Part shown: positions 34,924-50,019 of the stretch, piece after piece | Layout of the letters: each line of letters starts with the position of its first letter | How positions within the stretch are numbered: position 1 is the first letter of the stretch | Assembly (NCBI GenBank): GCA_945910005.1 | Contig: OX246737.1 | Coordinates: 79,426,931 to 79,490,930 of the forward strand | DNA length: 64,000 nucleotides | Origin: Isoperla grammatica | Lineage: Eukaryota > Arthropoda > Insecta > Plecoptera > Perlodidae | Reading direction: 5' to 3' | Made by a program: the position numbers and the translations under genes | Notes under the pieces: model-generated | Told to the model about the DNA's origin: nothing | Seen by the model: the letters and a program-made list of their open reading frames with translations, nothing else | Databases searched by the model: none

Positions 34924-36730
34924 ATGAGTAAGGAGATGAACATTAAATGTCATTGTACCTTCTCCATACACGATTTTGTATTTGTCCCACAAATTCGTGA
35001 AGCATATCTTCCGCACTGTGTATATCTTCAATGCTAACTGAATTTTGCAGTAGTAAATACAATGCTTGGGCAAGTAGTGCCAGATGACATAGGTAGCGTT
35101 CTGAAAGAATATTAGCCAAACATGGTAAACAATAGTAGAGGGCCCACATTTTCCACTCGGACGCTTTCCACAGGTGTCGTTCCCGTAATGATCTTGGTGT
35201 TCTGTGTACGTTTTGAGGAGGCTTAACCATGGCGAGTCTAGAATCTATGATGCGAATTTTTCTCGGGGATGCAATGTAGTACTCCTGTCTGTATGATCCC
35301 ATCCATATTTCTACTAACTGGCGTACAACACCGAGAAGTATGGCATGCATATAGTCTGGAGGAAATCCCCAAACCACATCAAAATGTTGTAGGTTTATTA
35401 GAGGAGACGGTCCTTGCATTCATGTCTCGTAAAACCTCTTCATGTTTCCTATCATTGTAGTTCGGTACGTCAATTGGGTATTTCATACTGGACTTCAAAC
35501 GCACACACCAATCGTTTGTAGGCGGTCCAGCTGCTCAACAAATGCTTCCATAAACAACTCCATACAGGGCTCCGATTTAACGAACCATAAACCTCCAAGT
35601 AACACGTAATTGAACCGTACCTTCGGTGGAAGCTCGTTTATCATAAGTTGTAGTGGCCATAAGCTACATTTTGACGAGCGAAAACCCGCAGCTCCATCCG
35701 TGCTAAAAGTGTACGAATAGTTATCAGGATTACTTAGTATATTGCCTGGCTTTGACTAGTTTTTGTATAATTGCCCATCCATAATATCGTGCAATGTGCC
35801 AGTAGATCCTGTTGTGCGGTCAATTTTTGAAAGTTCTGCTCTGACTGCTGGAGTCTCTATGAGTTGTTTAAGCTGGAGTGCAACGTCTAAAATAACAAAG
35901 TAATTTTCACTATTGAATGAAATTACATTGGCCACTGAACATGTTCCACAGACAATTGTCTCATTTGAATCATATGTGTTCGTAACAGTTTTTAATTTCC
36001 CCTTACAATAATCACATAAAAAGTGAAACTTTGCAGTTTCAAGACGGTTTTCAAAGAATTGTTGTATTAAGAAATGTGACACAGGCAACACTGTGGACCC
36101 AACGATGGTATTAATGAGTTTAATTAAGTCTATAAGTGCTTGACCACTGATGTTATGCCTTAATGCATAAACAATAACAAAAAGTAAAGCTTCTCCTTTC
36201 TTTAAACTCGATGAGTCACTAATGTTTTGTAACAAATCAAGTCTATGTCTATTGGGAACTTCAATTTCATCATCAGTGTCACCATCATTACCACCGTTAT
36301 CATCGTCCGTGTCATTATTATCACCATTACTATCATTGTCACTATCATCACCATCATTGTCCTCAACATTGGGCATTTCACTATAATCGATTTCATCATC
36401 AGGATCAAAATTATTACCAGCATTATCATCATTGTCGCTATGTCCACTATCATCATCATTCTGACCATCACTAGCATCATGAACATCACTATCGCCATGT
36501 CCACCATCAACATCATTCTCCACATCATTATCATTATCGTGACCATCACTATCATCATTGTCGCCATGTCCATCAACATCATCACTGTGACTATCACTAT
36601 CATCATGGTCGCCATGTCCATCAACATCATCACTGTGACCATCACTATCAGCATTGTCATTATAATTAACAATATGACCACCATCATTAATATAATTGTC
36701 AATGTCCTTCAACACCACTACTGCTATCAT
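34924..36730 (-). pseudogene. Transposase-domain protein, N-terminal and middle part
   Basis: Minus frame from 36730: a long acidic Asp/His/Asn-rich repeat region (about residues 20-155), then KKGEALLFVIVYALRHNISG, a CDYCKGKLK and CGTC zinc pair, and DIMDGQLYKN. An in-frame TAG at 35756 follows. The frame then reads on (NYSYTFSTDGAAGF, MINELPPKVRFNYVLLGGLW) and reaches 35419-34943 with GFPPDYMHAILLGVVRQLVE and HLWKASEWKMWALYYCLP. A 1-nt frame change near 34980 precedes VYGEGTMTFNVHLL, which joins the 29462 side across the gypsy element. The pattern matches the transposase-domain-containing family; the copy is dead from a stop, a frameshift and the insertion. Confidence 0.82.
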
Positions 36731-37150
36731 AATCTTTTAGAGAGAAAAGGTATTTCCCTCTTTTTGGCATTAAGCTGGGCTGGATCATCGGTGAACCCTT
36801 CCTTCCTTCTATCGTTTGAAGTAGAATCATCAACAGCACCATGGCAATTTGAAAATTTAGCATCGTGACCACCATCATAATCTTTTAGAGACGAAGCGGA
36901 ATCTTCACTTGAAGGTATTTCACACTTTCTGGAATTAGACTGGGCTCCCTCATTCTTGCATCCTTCCTTCCTTCTGTTGTTTGAAATAGAATCTAAAATC
37001 AAAGATAACATTGTTCGAAAACTCTTGCTGTGAAGTGTGAACATTGGACCTGCAATAGGTTATAACTTAAAATATAATTATACTTTTTACGTTATAAGGT
37101 AGCCTACGTGGTACCCGCTACATTGTTCAGGAGATAATCTAGTTGCTTAT
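36731..37150 (-). other. Upstream end of the transposase pseudogene, duplicated segment
   Basis: A short minus-strand frame (37044-36727) contains two copies of a module RRKEG..., AQ.N..K.EIP, ...SLKDYD. The second copy runs out of frame into the acidic region of the transposase-like gene. This suggests an internal tandem duplication of about 150 bp in its 5' part. Confidence 0.5.
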
Positions 37151-37163
37151 TCAATTTATATTA

Positions 37164-37292
<129 letters not shown>

Positions 37293-37498
37293 CTATTTGA
37301 ACACGTGTAGGATAGTGCGAAAATTTTTGAACTAAGAAGAATGAAGACTTCAAGAAGTTCTCCATCCCGATGGTGGTTTTCGTGGTTTCCACCGTACAAA
37401 GAGCGAATGCTGGGATGAGTACAAATCGGCCACGACCGTACATAGCATCCACAGTTCGGTTTGGAAAAAATAATGTGGACAATGATATATTAAGTAGT

Positions 37499-37601
37499 AT
37501 AGCCAAATGTGGGCATTTGAGAAGCAGAAGAAGAAGAAGAAGAAGAAGAAGAAGAAGAAGAAGAAGAAGAAGAAGAAGAAGAAGAAGAAGAAGAAGAAGA
37601 A
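37499..37601 (+). mobile_element. Extreme 5'-truncated LINE tail with (GAA)n and 15-bp target duplication
   Basis: ATAGCCAAATGTGGGCATTTGAGAAG (in part) followed by about 25 AAG units is the same 3' end as the LINE at 46.2-47.3 kb (47219-47256). It is flanked by perfect 15-bp repeats GATATATTAAGTAGT at 37484-37498 and 37602-37616. So the GAA microsatellite is the tail of a LINE insertion that kept only some 28 bp of body. Confidence 0.92.
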
Positions 37602-37722
37602 GATATATTAAGTAGTTCTAAGTAGATTTTAATAAGGTAAACACATGGAAATACTTGACATTTGTGTCCGTACAACATGTTTATGCCGGTTTTGACCGAG
37701 TTTGTATGTATTGCATCAATAA

Positions 37723-42064
<4,342 letters not shown>

Positions 42065-42555
42065 TGATGATAATGATAGTAATATTGATAGGCAATTCCT
42101 GTTTAAGTAATTATAATACTAAATAATAAGTAGGCCTATATGGTGTGAAGTCCCACTAAGTTTTGTGATTTAAATACGTTGCCAGTTGTGTTAGTGGTTC
42201 ACTGCAAATGGATCCATTGTTACGCGATTACCAGGTTCCAGTGAAAGCGAGCTACCCGTATGTCAAGCACAGCTGGCTCGATTAAACCGACCTGGCCCGG
42301 TTAGTTAGACCGATTGAGGTTAGCGCGGTTTCAAGTGTATAGCCTATCAGACGTTTCTAGGTCGGCTTGGAGCCCAGCGCAGTTAAATTAGGTCGGCCTA
42401 GCCCCTGTGCTATACGTATAGTGAGTGATTCACCTTCAGTGAAGGTGTCTGGATAGGCCTAAAGCTTGGCCTAGGCCTAGGCTAGGGTCTGCAAGTTAAG
42501 CACGATTCACTGTCAGTTTTCAGGCATAAGGTCTAAGGTATATGGAGTGTGAGAT
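42065..42555. other. No gene; TAGGCCTA-rich sequence
   Basis: Many overlapping TAGGCCTA/CCTAGGCC palindromes (for example 42456-42485). No ORF of note. Confidence 0.5.
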
Positions 42556-42556
42556 A

Positions 42557-43060
42557 CCGTGCAATGATTGGCTCGTCGTAAGGCTTAAGTCGTAAGAGTT
42601 AACTCTTACGACTTAGTTAACTCTTACGTAAGAGTTAACTCTTACGACTTAACAGGGAAGGATATCTCTACGTTAAAAACCGCACAAAAGTTTCATTTTT
42701 AAATTATATCACAAGAATAGGCTTCCAAATCGAAAATATGAATCAGCAGCGCACTGTGGTTTAGTAAGCCCTACACATTGAATGCTCTTAGTTGAGATTT
42801 ATATTATAATCAGTATTTTTTTTTTATAAATAATTAATTTTATTAATAATTATCGAATTATAATCAAAATACTACGCTTATGATTATAATATTTTATTCA
42901 ATCTGTATGGCTTACCAAAGCACAGTGCGCTGCTGATTTAGAATTTTAATTTCTTGTTGCAATCTTGAGATATAATTCAATAATGAACAGTTGCTGCGGT
43001 TTTTGACGTAGAGACTATCCTTTGCCCTTAAGCCTTACGACGAGCCAATCATTGCACGGG
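42557..43060. mobile_element. Foldback element with long inverted repeats and a nested palindrome
   Basis: CCGTGCAATGATTGGCTCGT at 42557 matches the complement of the sequence ending at 43058. The arms run inward through AAGGATA, CTACGT, AAAAACCGCA and CAGCAGCGCACTGTG to about 42780 and 42910. The left arm has about 65 extra bp at 42589-42653 made of TAAGTCGTAAGAGTTAAC-type palindromes, absent from the right arm. No protein is encoded and no clear target duplication was found. Confidence 0.8.
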
Positions 43061-43105
43061 TTTTGATTTTATTTTATTTCACATGATTTATACTGTCTTA
43101 CATGG

Positions 43106-43551
43106 CAGGGGCGCCGACTATGTGGGTGCTCAGGGGCTAAAGCACCCATCGGATTGTTAGGAGGGGTGCGCAGCACCCCTCCAAATATCCAGACTAAAAG
43201 AAAAATTATGCATAATATATATCCGAGTTTTGAGGTCTCAATTTAAAAAAAAAAAAATGTTACAATAATGTTTCTATTTTCATCTTGGATACAATCAATG
43301 TGATTTTAATTAATGTTTTTTTGCCATTATTATATATATATATATGTATATACATATATTTAAAATGCGTTATTTTGGCATTGCATTCAAGCCACTTTTT
43401 TTCTAGAACGCACCAAACAATCTAAAAACGGAGTTTAAAAATTTTCGCCTGCGGCGCTATTATTGGGGGGCTCCGCCCCCCAACCCCCGTGCTTGGTCCC
43501 TTTTCTGTTAAGTTGAGCACCCCTCGGAATTTGGAAAACCCGGCGCCTCTG
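43106..43551. mobile_element. hAT-like non-autonomous element (446 bp)
   Basis: Ends CAGGGGCGCCG and CGGCGCCTCTG are inverted repeats with one mismatch. Flanking octamers TTACATGG (43098-43105) and ATACATGG (43552-43559) match at 7 of 8 positions. CAG.GG ends and 8-bp duplications are hAT features. A GGGGGGCTCCGCCCCCCAAC hairpin lies near the right end. Confidence 0.8.
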
Positions 43552-44084
43552 ATACATGGTATAAATATATCTCTCCGAGGAGAGTGTGAGATAACTAGCA
43601 GTAGTACATAGTAGTGATTTGGGCATACAATTCACTAGGCCTAGTGATATCACAGTACTTCCTTAAAACCTTGGGACTGATTGTGAATGAGCCTTTATAA
43701 ATCATGAATAAACAATATGAATATGAAGTCTGTAGGCATTTAAAAGTGAATTGAGGATTACTTTATATATAAATAGGACTACCTATATGAAGTTAAACTT
43801 ACCAGTGTCTCTTCCACCCCTAGGACTACAGGTAGGGTAACGTTCATGAATATCCAACCGCTGGGTGAGGTTAGGTCTTGACGGACTTGTTAGTTCAGCT
43901 GTCAAGTACTCTTTCAGCCTTTTCTTATGTCGTACTTTAGATCGATGAGAAATGGTGGCGTTTTGAAAACTTTTATCACAGTACAACTTTCTTTTTTTAA
44001 TATACTTGTCACCCATTGCATTTAGATACCCCCACCGGCTGACATTTGAGTTGAGGTCACGACTCACGTCACTTGCACGTCATC

Positions 44085-44365
44085 GTAGAGATGGGCGAAA
44101 AGAATCGATTCTTTCGAATAATCGATTATTTTCTTTCGATTCTTTCGATTAACCGATCGACAGAGTGCATTAGGTCATTAGGAATATTTATTTATTTATA
44201 TATTATTCTGAATATTATTATTTTTATATTTCAATATCGTTTTGTGGCCATAACAGTGAATGATAATATTATGATTCGATTTTTGAAATAATCGATTATT
44301 TGTATCCGATTCTGTGTATGAATCGATTCTTTGCTTATTTTATCAAAAGATTCGATTCATCGACG
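44085..44365. repeat. Cluster of ATCGATT-type motifs
   Basis: Many AATCGATT, AATCGATTA and TTCGATT motifs occur at both ends (44103-44158 and 44277-44362) around an AT-rich middle. It may be a degenerate inverted-repeat element, but I could not define exact ends. Confidence 0.5.
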
Positions 44366-44767
44366 TGGTTGTGTGCATGTCGTGTGCACAACCAACCAGT
44401 GAATACCAACATTATCTTTACTATATATTTTATCTCAGTTAAAATTGTCTGCAAAAAAGAATTAAATACAAAAAAATGATAATAAAATTTAATTAAAATG
44501 TTGTGGTGTTATCTTTATATACGAATTGCTTTGTAGAAAAGCTATAGATCCCACAGGCTACATAGGCCTACACTACACGAAGTGTTGTCATGTTGGTGAA
44601 AATATATTTAATTACCAAAAATGTGGAATCCCCGGTTATTGGGCGGACCGCGGAATTTCAGTCTTTCCGTCCGGCTCCGGCGAAGGCGAAGGAAACTCAC
44701 GTTTGTTTATTCTCGGCACGTGTTGCGTTTTTTATCGAAGTTTATCTGTATAATCTGTGTATTTATC

Positions 44768-44930
44768 ATGTATGCGTATGTATCATTCATCGACGATAAA
44801 AAGGAGACGATTGTGCCAGTGAATTATATCAAAAATGTTAATATCAACAGTAATTACCTAAAGCAAAAATATCAAGTTTTGTGGGAAGAAACTGGAGAAC
44901 ACTACACTGCTCAAGCGCTGCTCGTTGAAG
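44768..44930 (+). CDS. BEN-domain-type protein gene, first coding exon
   Basis: ATG at 44768 opens MYAYVSFIDDKKETIVPVNY, then IKNVNINSNYLKQKYQVLWE and ETGEHYTAQALLVEG, and meets a donor GAAG|GTTAGT at 44930 in phase 1. The layout (a short domain with Y.YV.F.DD, VPV..IK, V.W and Y.AQ.LL, ending in a splice donor) is that of the N-terminal exon found in many invertebrate BEN-domain or coiled-coil nuclear proteins. The role is unknown; such proteins often act on chromatin. The frame upstream of the ATG is open but carries no resemblance. The next exon in phase is 45172-45335. Confidence 0.65.
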
Positions 44931-45171
44931 GTTAGTGAAAATAGGCACTCCTTTAGGCCTTACCTAGTTTAAGTTAGGAATTAATTATGGTCCTGTATTT
45001 TTTAGTACAGCGAAAAGAGAGGTTAAAAGTGGATTGGAACGAACGCGAGTAACCTAGGCTAAACGCCCTCCCCCTCAATTATGGGCTAACTTATATTCCA
45101 AGTAGGCCTAGGCGAGGTCTAGGCTAAATAGATCAATCTATTGGGTGCATGCACCCATATGCATTTTACAG

Positions 45172-45335
45172 ATACATAGGAAATGCTTCGAAACAAGATA
45201 AGTGGTTCATCTTCAAAACGGATAAGCATAGTTCCAGTACATCAACTGGATACATGCGAATCTGATGACAGTACTTTTGATGGAGACGAAACACAGTTGG
45301 GAATAGCTACTAGCACCCAAAAAACAAACACACAG
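45172..45335 (+). CDS. BEN-domain-type protein gene, exon 2 with in-frame TAG
   Basis: Acceptor GCATTTTACAG precedes 45172 and donor CACAG|GTAAAA follows 45335; 164 nt, phase 1 in and phase 0 out. It encodes a polar linker (EMLRNKISGSSSKRISIVPV, then CESDDSTFDGDETQLG). The third codon after the junction is TAG (45177-45179), where relatives would continue (GDT.E.L). If real, the mutation truncates the protein after about 56 residues unless translation starts at the ATG at 45183; it could also be an allele or a base error. Phases at both ends fit exons 1 and 3. Confidence 0.55.
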
Positions 45336-45376
45336 GTAAAATAATTGAGAAATAGTGAGCATTATCTAGGCTAATA

Positions 45377-45509
45377 GTGGGTTTACAGCTAAGCGTTGGG
45401 AGCGAAGCGAGGGCGCGAGCTCCAATCAACGGCCGAGTTTCACGCAAAGTCGGCTGCTGATTGGAGCTCGCACCCTCGCTCAGAACCCAACGCTTAGCTG
45501 TAAGCCCAC
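45377..45509. mobile_element. Small foldback element (133 bp)
   Basis: GTGGGTTTACAGCTAAGCGT at the left and the complement of GTGGGCTTACAGCTAAGCGT at the right. The arms extend through GAGCTCCAATCA for about 55 bp each, around a short loop. It lies in intron 2 of the BEN-type gene. Confidence 0.8.
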
Positions 45510-45851
45510 CGTAAATTCTTATTTCTAAGAAAAAAATGTTATGCATCATAAGAGAAGCCTAGGCTACACAAGCGATTTAACATAGAAATTTTTGTGTCTG
45601 TTGATTACGTTTATTATGAGCGCCAAGGCACTTTGGCTAAAGCTGCTTTCATTGGAATCGGTTGGGTCCGTATATCATGTCAACCTGAAGCGCTCTCAGC
45701 CAGACGGGATTTGGAACGCACATGTACAGGCAGGCCTACAGAATATATCATAAATAATATACCGTGCATGTACATGGAACGTTTACGTAGTCTGTAACCA
45801 TAGCTGTAACAATCCATGGTCACCGCCGACTACGAATTCACAACACTGACG

Positions 45852-45928
45852 CAAGGTCCACTAGATCGCTTGTAGCGTGCGCGCAGCGCTCGCAATTACT
45901 CCGCTAGGAGTAAATCCAGTAGACCTTG
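45852..45928. mobile_element. 77-bp miniature hAT-like element
   Basis: Ends CAAGGTCCACT and AGTAGACCTTG, with perfect 8-bp direct repeats CACTGACG at 45844-45851 and 45929-45936. Its right 40 bp match the 60-bp copy at 23577-23636. Confidence 0.85.
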
Positions 45929-46226
45929 CACTGACGTACTTGCATATTACGGGCCGTGGCTGCGCACATCGCGAAGCTGCTTTGACGTGTATATCATGTA
46001 AACCAAAGTGAATATCATCCTCCAACTCGCGTACCCTTGGTGTGTTGGATCGTAGAGCGTGGTATACTGGGACTGTAGAGCGTGGTGTATACCACGCTCT
46101 ACAATCGACTGAAAGCAAGGTGCCTTAATCCAATGCCCATTAAAATTGCTTAATATGGCCTACAAAGCCTATCTTACATAGGAACCTTATGAACATCTAA
46201 AGACTCAAAAAACATTCATCACAGTT

Positions 46227-47256
46227 GTGGAAGAGGTAAAGAAGGACCTACTTGGACACTTACAGCACACAACTAGGGAGAATATCCCACTACCCAACAT
46301 AAATATCGCCATACTAGATGTCCCCCATGAACTGACTGTGGTAGGATTGGACAAGACAAAGGCAGCATACACAGGGGAGGAAATGAGAAGATTGGCGACA
46401 ATGCATATCCATAAATACTACCCAGAGAACGAGTGGCTACATGTCTATACAGATGGTTCGGCAACACCAGGGGAAGGTCAGGCAGGTGCTGGAATATATT
46501 GCAGAGAGTTCGAAGAGTCCCATCCTGCTGGAGAGAATGGTAGTAATTATGATGGCGAGCTGACGGCAATAGGTAAAGCCCTACACAAAGTCAAAGACTG
46601 TAGCTACGATAGGATTGTCATACTAACGGACTCAAAAGCAGCTATACAAGCCATAGCCAGCAAGAAAGAAGTGGACTCTGAGGTAAAACATTGTAAACTA
46701 CAAATTCTAAGACTACAAAATCAAAACAAACTGATAACTCTACAATGGATACCATCACACTGCAGCATATATGGAAACGATAAGGCCGACTATCTGGCCA
46801 AACGAGGAGCCAGAATGCCGCAACTGCCAAAACCTTTAACCCTCGAGTCTATGAAAGCACATGTAAATGTTGCATCCACTAAGAAGATCAGGCAGAACTG
46901 GGTAGAGAAAGGTAGAAACAAGCCATGGCAGGAATATACCATGAGTTCAAAAAGGCCCACCAACCATCTTCCACGGCAAATTGAAACGGCCCAGTTCAGG
47001 CTAAAAACGCAGCACGATCTTCTAGGGAAGCATCTCCACCGAATAGGGGTGTTTGAGACGAGTACCTGCAAGCTGTGTGGAAATGGGGAGCAGGATAGGA
47101 GCCACCTGTTTGTATGTCCAAAACTGGCATGTGAACGTGACGCAATGCCGAGCGGCATGAAGAGGGTGGAGAAAGAAGCGTGTCTCTACTGGTTGACCAG
47201 ATCCAGCATGATGGCATAATAGCCAAATGTGGGCATTTGAGAAGAAGAAGAAGACT
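46227..47256 (+). mobile_element. LINE 3' end with RNase H domain (I-group-like), 5' truncated
   Basis: A 330-codon frame (46227-47219) carries RNase H: VYTDGSATPGEGQAGAGIY, NYDGELTAIGKALH, ILTDSKAAIQAI and LQWIPSHCSIYGNDKADYLA, with the D, E, D, D residues in place. A Cys/His knuckle (CKLCGNGEQDRSHLFVC) follows. The 3' end reads AGCCAAATGTGGGCATTTG and AAG repeats. LINEs with a C-terminal RNase H belong to the I/R1 side of the tree. No RT is present, so this is a 5'-truncated copy; the exact 5' edge (46.1-46.2 kb) is unclear. Confidence 0.85.
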
Positions 47257-47740
47257 CTTAGCATAGATATATTCGTTATGATCTTTCATAACTTCCTTTC
47301 ACTCAAAGACATTTAGTTGACTACTGTGGAACTGGAAACTGCGTAACCTTATTTGGGTCCAGATAATATGATAATATCTTTATTCTTGACTTTTGCATTA
47401 TTTTTTTATAGAGGTACCGGTAGGCTAGGCCTACATTATTGTGAACCAATATCAAATCTATTAAATTTGAAATAAATTGTCCATCATTAAGGAGGGACAA
47501 CAGTACAACACTGATATTTGCAACTTCTAAAGTTTTCATCAGAATTAATGTTTTTTGTGTGTCTGCATTAATTAACGTCTGAAATATTAATAGTAACAAA
47601 AACAAATTAAAAAAATCAAAAATGGCATTGTTATTAATTTCGTATTGTTGGTTCAACAATGAATTAGCCGGGACATTTTCACATGAGAACTAAACACCAT
47701 GTCCATAGGCCTAATTGATATATATTTTTTTTAAATAACC
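47257..47740. other. Intronic sequence, no gene recognised
   Basis: AT-rich spacer between the LINE tail and the second LTR element. No element ends or ORFs with known resemblance. Confidence 0.5.
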
Positions 47741-48440
47741 TGTAAAGTACCATCCATATGCATTATCCACTAGGCTGTGCTTAGAATGCAGTGAGTTTGT
47801 GCATTATCCACTAGGCTGTGCTTAGAGTGCAGTGAGTTTGTGCATTATCCACTAGGCTGTGCTTAGAATGCAGTGACTTTGTGCACATGTGAATTTGTAG
47901 AGAGCTTTGGTTTTATCAATAAAGAACAAGCATTGTTACATTGCATAGCAACGGTTGTTGACTGGTAACCAAGGACAATACAGAGGAAGATGGTGGAAAA
48001 GTAAGCCTAGAGAGAGGATGTGGTGTTGAAAGCTACACGGAATAACTTCAAGAACTCGAGTCTTTGAGCCTTACGATTTCTCTAGTTATCCAAACTAGTA
48101 TTACCCAGACGTCAACTACGCCTGCCCCGTTAAATGGGACGGTGATTTTCGAAGCGTCGGTTACACACGATCCACCACTGAATTCAACCTACCATGAAGG
48201 ACATCTTTGAAATCCTACCATGGACGCCTGCTTGAGAAACCAAGGTTAGAAGAAGGATTCACCTATAACTGGAGCTGGTACTGTCTGTAAACCTATTTGT
48301 GACAAGTTATTTACTGTGAGCATTCGTTGTCTATGTGATACAATATAATTTAATAGTACAACTCAAATTTCTAAGTGTTGGTTTATTTCCCGGCTGAGCT
48401 AGGCCAACCCGTGTAGTAAGAGGGCGTGGGTACTGTTACA
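47741..48440 (+). repeat. 5' LTR (700 bp) with 41-bp internal tandem repeat
   Basis: GCATTATCCACTAGGCTGTG begins three 41-bp copies at 47760, 47801 and 47842. AATAAAG at about 47921 is a likely polyadenylation signal. It is followed by TTTGGCACACCAACG, the probable primer binding region, whose tRNA I cannot name. Confidence 0.95.
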
Positions 48441-48580
48441 ATTTGGCACACCAACGCTGGGGCACGTACTAATTGCATTTACCCCGAGAGAAAAAAAAAA
48501 AATTTGAACCAAACACTTAAAAATTTGAGGTGTAATTATAAGCTCGATTAATTTGAACGTTCGCAGAGTCACTGCTGACT

Positions 48581-50017
48581 ATGGACAGGATGCAGGGGGA
48601 GGAGGTTCAGAATGAAGTAGGGAGGAGTATAGAGGAGAGTGTTCAAGAGGTAGAGATCAGGTCTGTTGATTTGAACAGTATAATGGAGATGATAATTAAG
48701 ATGGATGAGGGATTACGTAAGGACAATGAGGGAATACGGAAGGACATTGTGGGATTACGTAACGACAATGTGGGATTACGTAACGACAATGAGGGAATAC
48801 GGAAGGAAATGGGGGAAATGAAGTCCGAATTGAAGATAAGCTTTGAGGAAAAATGTGATAAAATGTTTTATGGGTTGGAAACTAAATTCACAGCTTTGAG
48901 GACTAAGGTTGAGGATGAGATCGAGGTTATTGACAATAAAGTGGATGGCTTAGCAGAAGAGATAGGGGAGTTGAAAGGTAGGTCCGAAAAAATTGGAGAT
49001 AAGGTTGTAAAGGTTGGCGGTAAGCTCAATGAAGTAATTGAGGAAATAGGGGTGTTCAAAAGAGATGTAGATAACAAGATCGGAGGAATAAAAAAAAGTT
49101 CTGATAACTTAAAGGTAAGGGTAGACACGGTAATTGAAGATATAGTGGGGGTGAAACAACAGCTTCAGAAAGAGATAGGGGAAGTGAAAGAAATGGATCA
49201 ACAGAGAATAAGTGGTCAGTGTGTAGGGTTAGAGATGGCGATTGAAGCCAATAAAAAAAGAATTGAGATGATGGAGGTCGATATGACAGGTGGTAATGTG
49301 GGAGTTACCATTCAGAATGATAGTGGAATCGGGGACCAGCTATTTCGTGAGGGGATTGTATTTACGGCAAATAACGATGGACTTCATCCAGTCGAATTTA
49401 TAAAGTTATTGGAGAGCCGGTTTAAAAACTATGCGGTAAAAAACAACCGGAGACTGGCTTTTACACTACAATGTCTGAAAGGGGTATCCAAGACATGGTT
49501 GCAAGAAAACGAGTTTGTTACTTTTGAAGATTTTAAGGAGAAATTCCTTCAGCATTTTTGGGGGGAGAATGCACAAGCAGCCTTGCTAAAACATATTTAC
49601 AGTGAGCAATATGCAGGGGGTAGACAGGGGTCACCATCTACTTATTTCAAAAGAATACTGAGGCATGGAGGCTATTTGAATTGTAAATTGCCGGAAGATA
49701 TGCTGGTTAGGCAAGTCTTGTCCCATTTTTCTACAGACATTCGGATCCATCTGATTCATATGGAGAACAATGCTGAGAAAATAACAAAAATGCTCGAGAG
49801 ACTGGAGAGTGAACAAATTATTGGAGAGTCTGGTCAATCAAATTTGAGTCACTATAATAAACAAGGCAGTTATAATGAGAACAATAGAAATGTCAGGTGG
49901 GGTAACAATGGGTATCAAGGTTACAATAATAATAACCAGCAGCGATTACCCTACCAACAATTAGAACAGAATTGGAGGTCCCGTGATGATAAAAATGTTC
50001 CTAAGAAGGAAAACTAG
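48581..50017 (+). CDS. Gag of the young gypsy element
   Basis: A 478-codon frame from ATG at 48581. Residues 1-240 are charged and coiled-coil-like and contain tandem seven-residue repeats of the type GLRNDNV/GIRKDNE at about residues 43-70. Residues about 250-400 resemble the retrotransposon gag capsid domain (LAFTLQCLKGVSKTWLQE, FEDFKEKFLQHFWG). The C-terminus is Asn/Gln-rich, and no CCHC knuckle is seen, which is unusual for gypsy Gag. The stop TAG at 50015 is followed two bases later by the pol frame (a -1 relation), so expression of pol would need frameshifting or re-initiation. Confidence 0.85.
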   Translation: MDRMQGEEVQNEVGRSIEESVQEVEIRSVDLNSIMEMIIKMDEGLRKDNEGIRKDIVGLRNDNVGLRNDNEGIRKEMGEMKSELKISFEEKCDKMFYGLETKFTALRTKVEDEIEVIDNKVDGLAEEIGELKGRSEKIGDKVVKVGGKLNEVIEEIGVFKRDVDNKIGGIKKSSDNLKVRVDTVIEDIVGVKQQLQKEIGEVKEMDQQRISGQCVGLEMAIEANKKRIEMMEVDMTGGNVGVTIQNDSGIGDQLFREGIVFTANNDGLHPVEFIKLLESRFKNYAVKNNRRLAFTLQCLKGVSKTWLQENEFVTFEDFKEKFLQHFWGENAQAALLKHIYSEQYAGGRQGSPSTYFKRILRHGGYLNCKLPEDMLVRQVLSHFSTDIRIHLIHMENNAEKITKMLERLESEQIIGESGQSNLSHYNKQGSYNENNRNVRWGNNGYQGYNNNNQQRLPYQQLEQNWRSRDDKNVPKKEN

Positions 50018-50019
50018 AA

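Noticed and set aside
36245..36868. 207-codon plus-strand ORF rich in Ile and Thr
   Set aside because: It is the opposite strand of the acidic Asp/His repeat region of the transposase-like gene.
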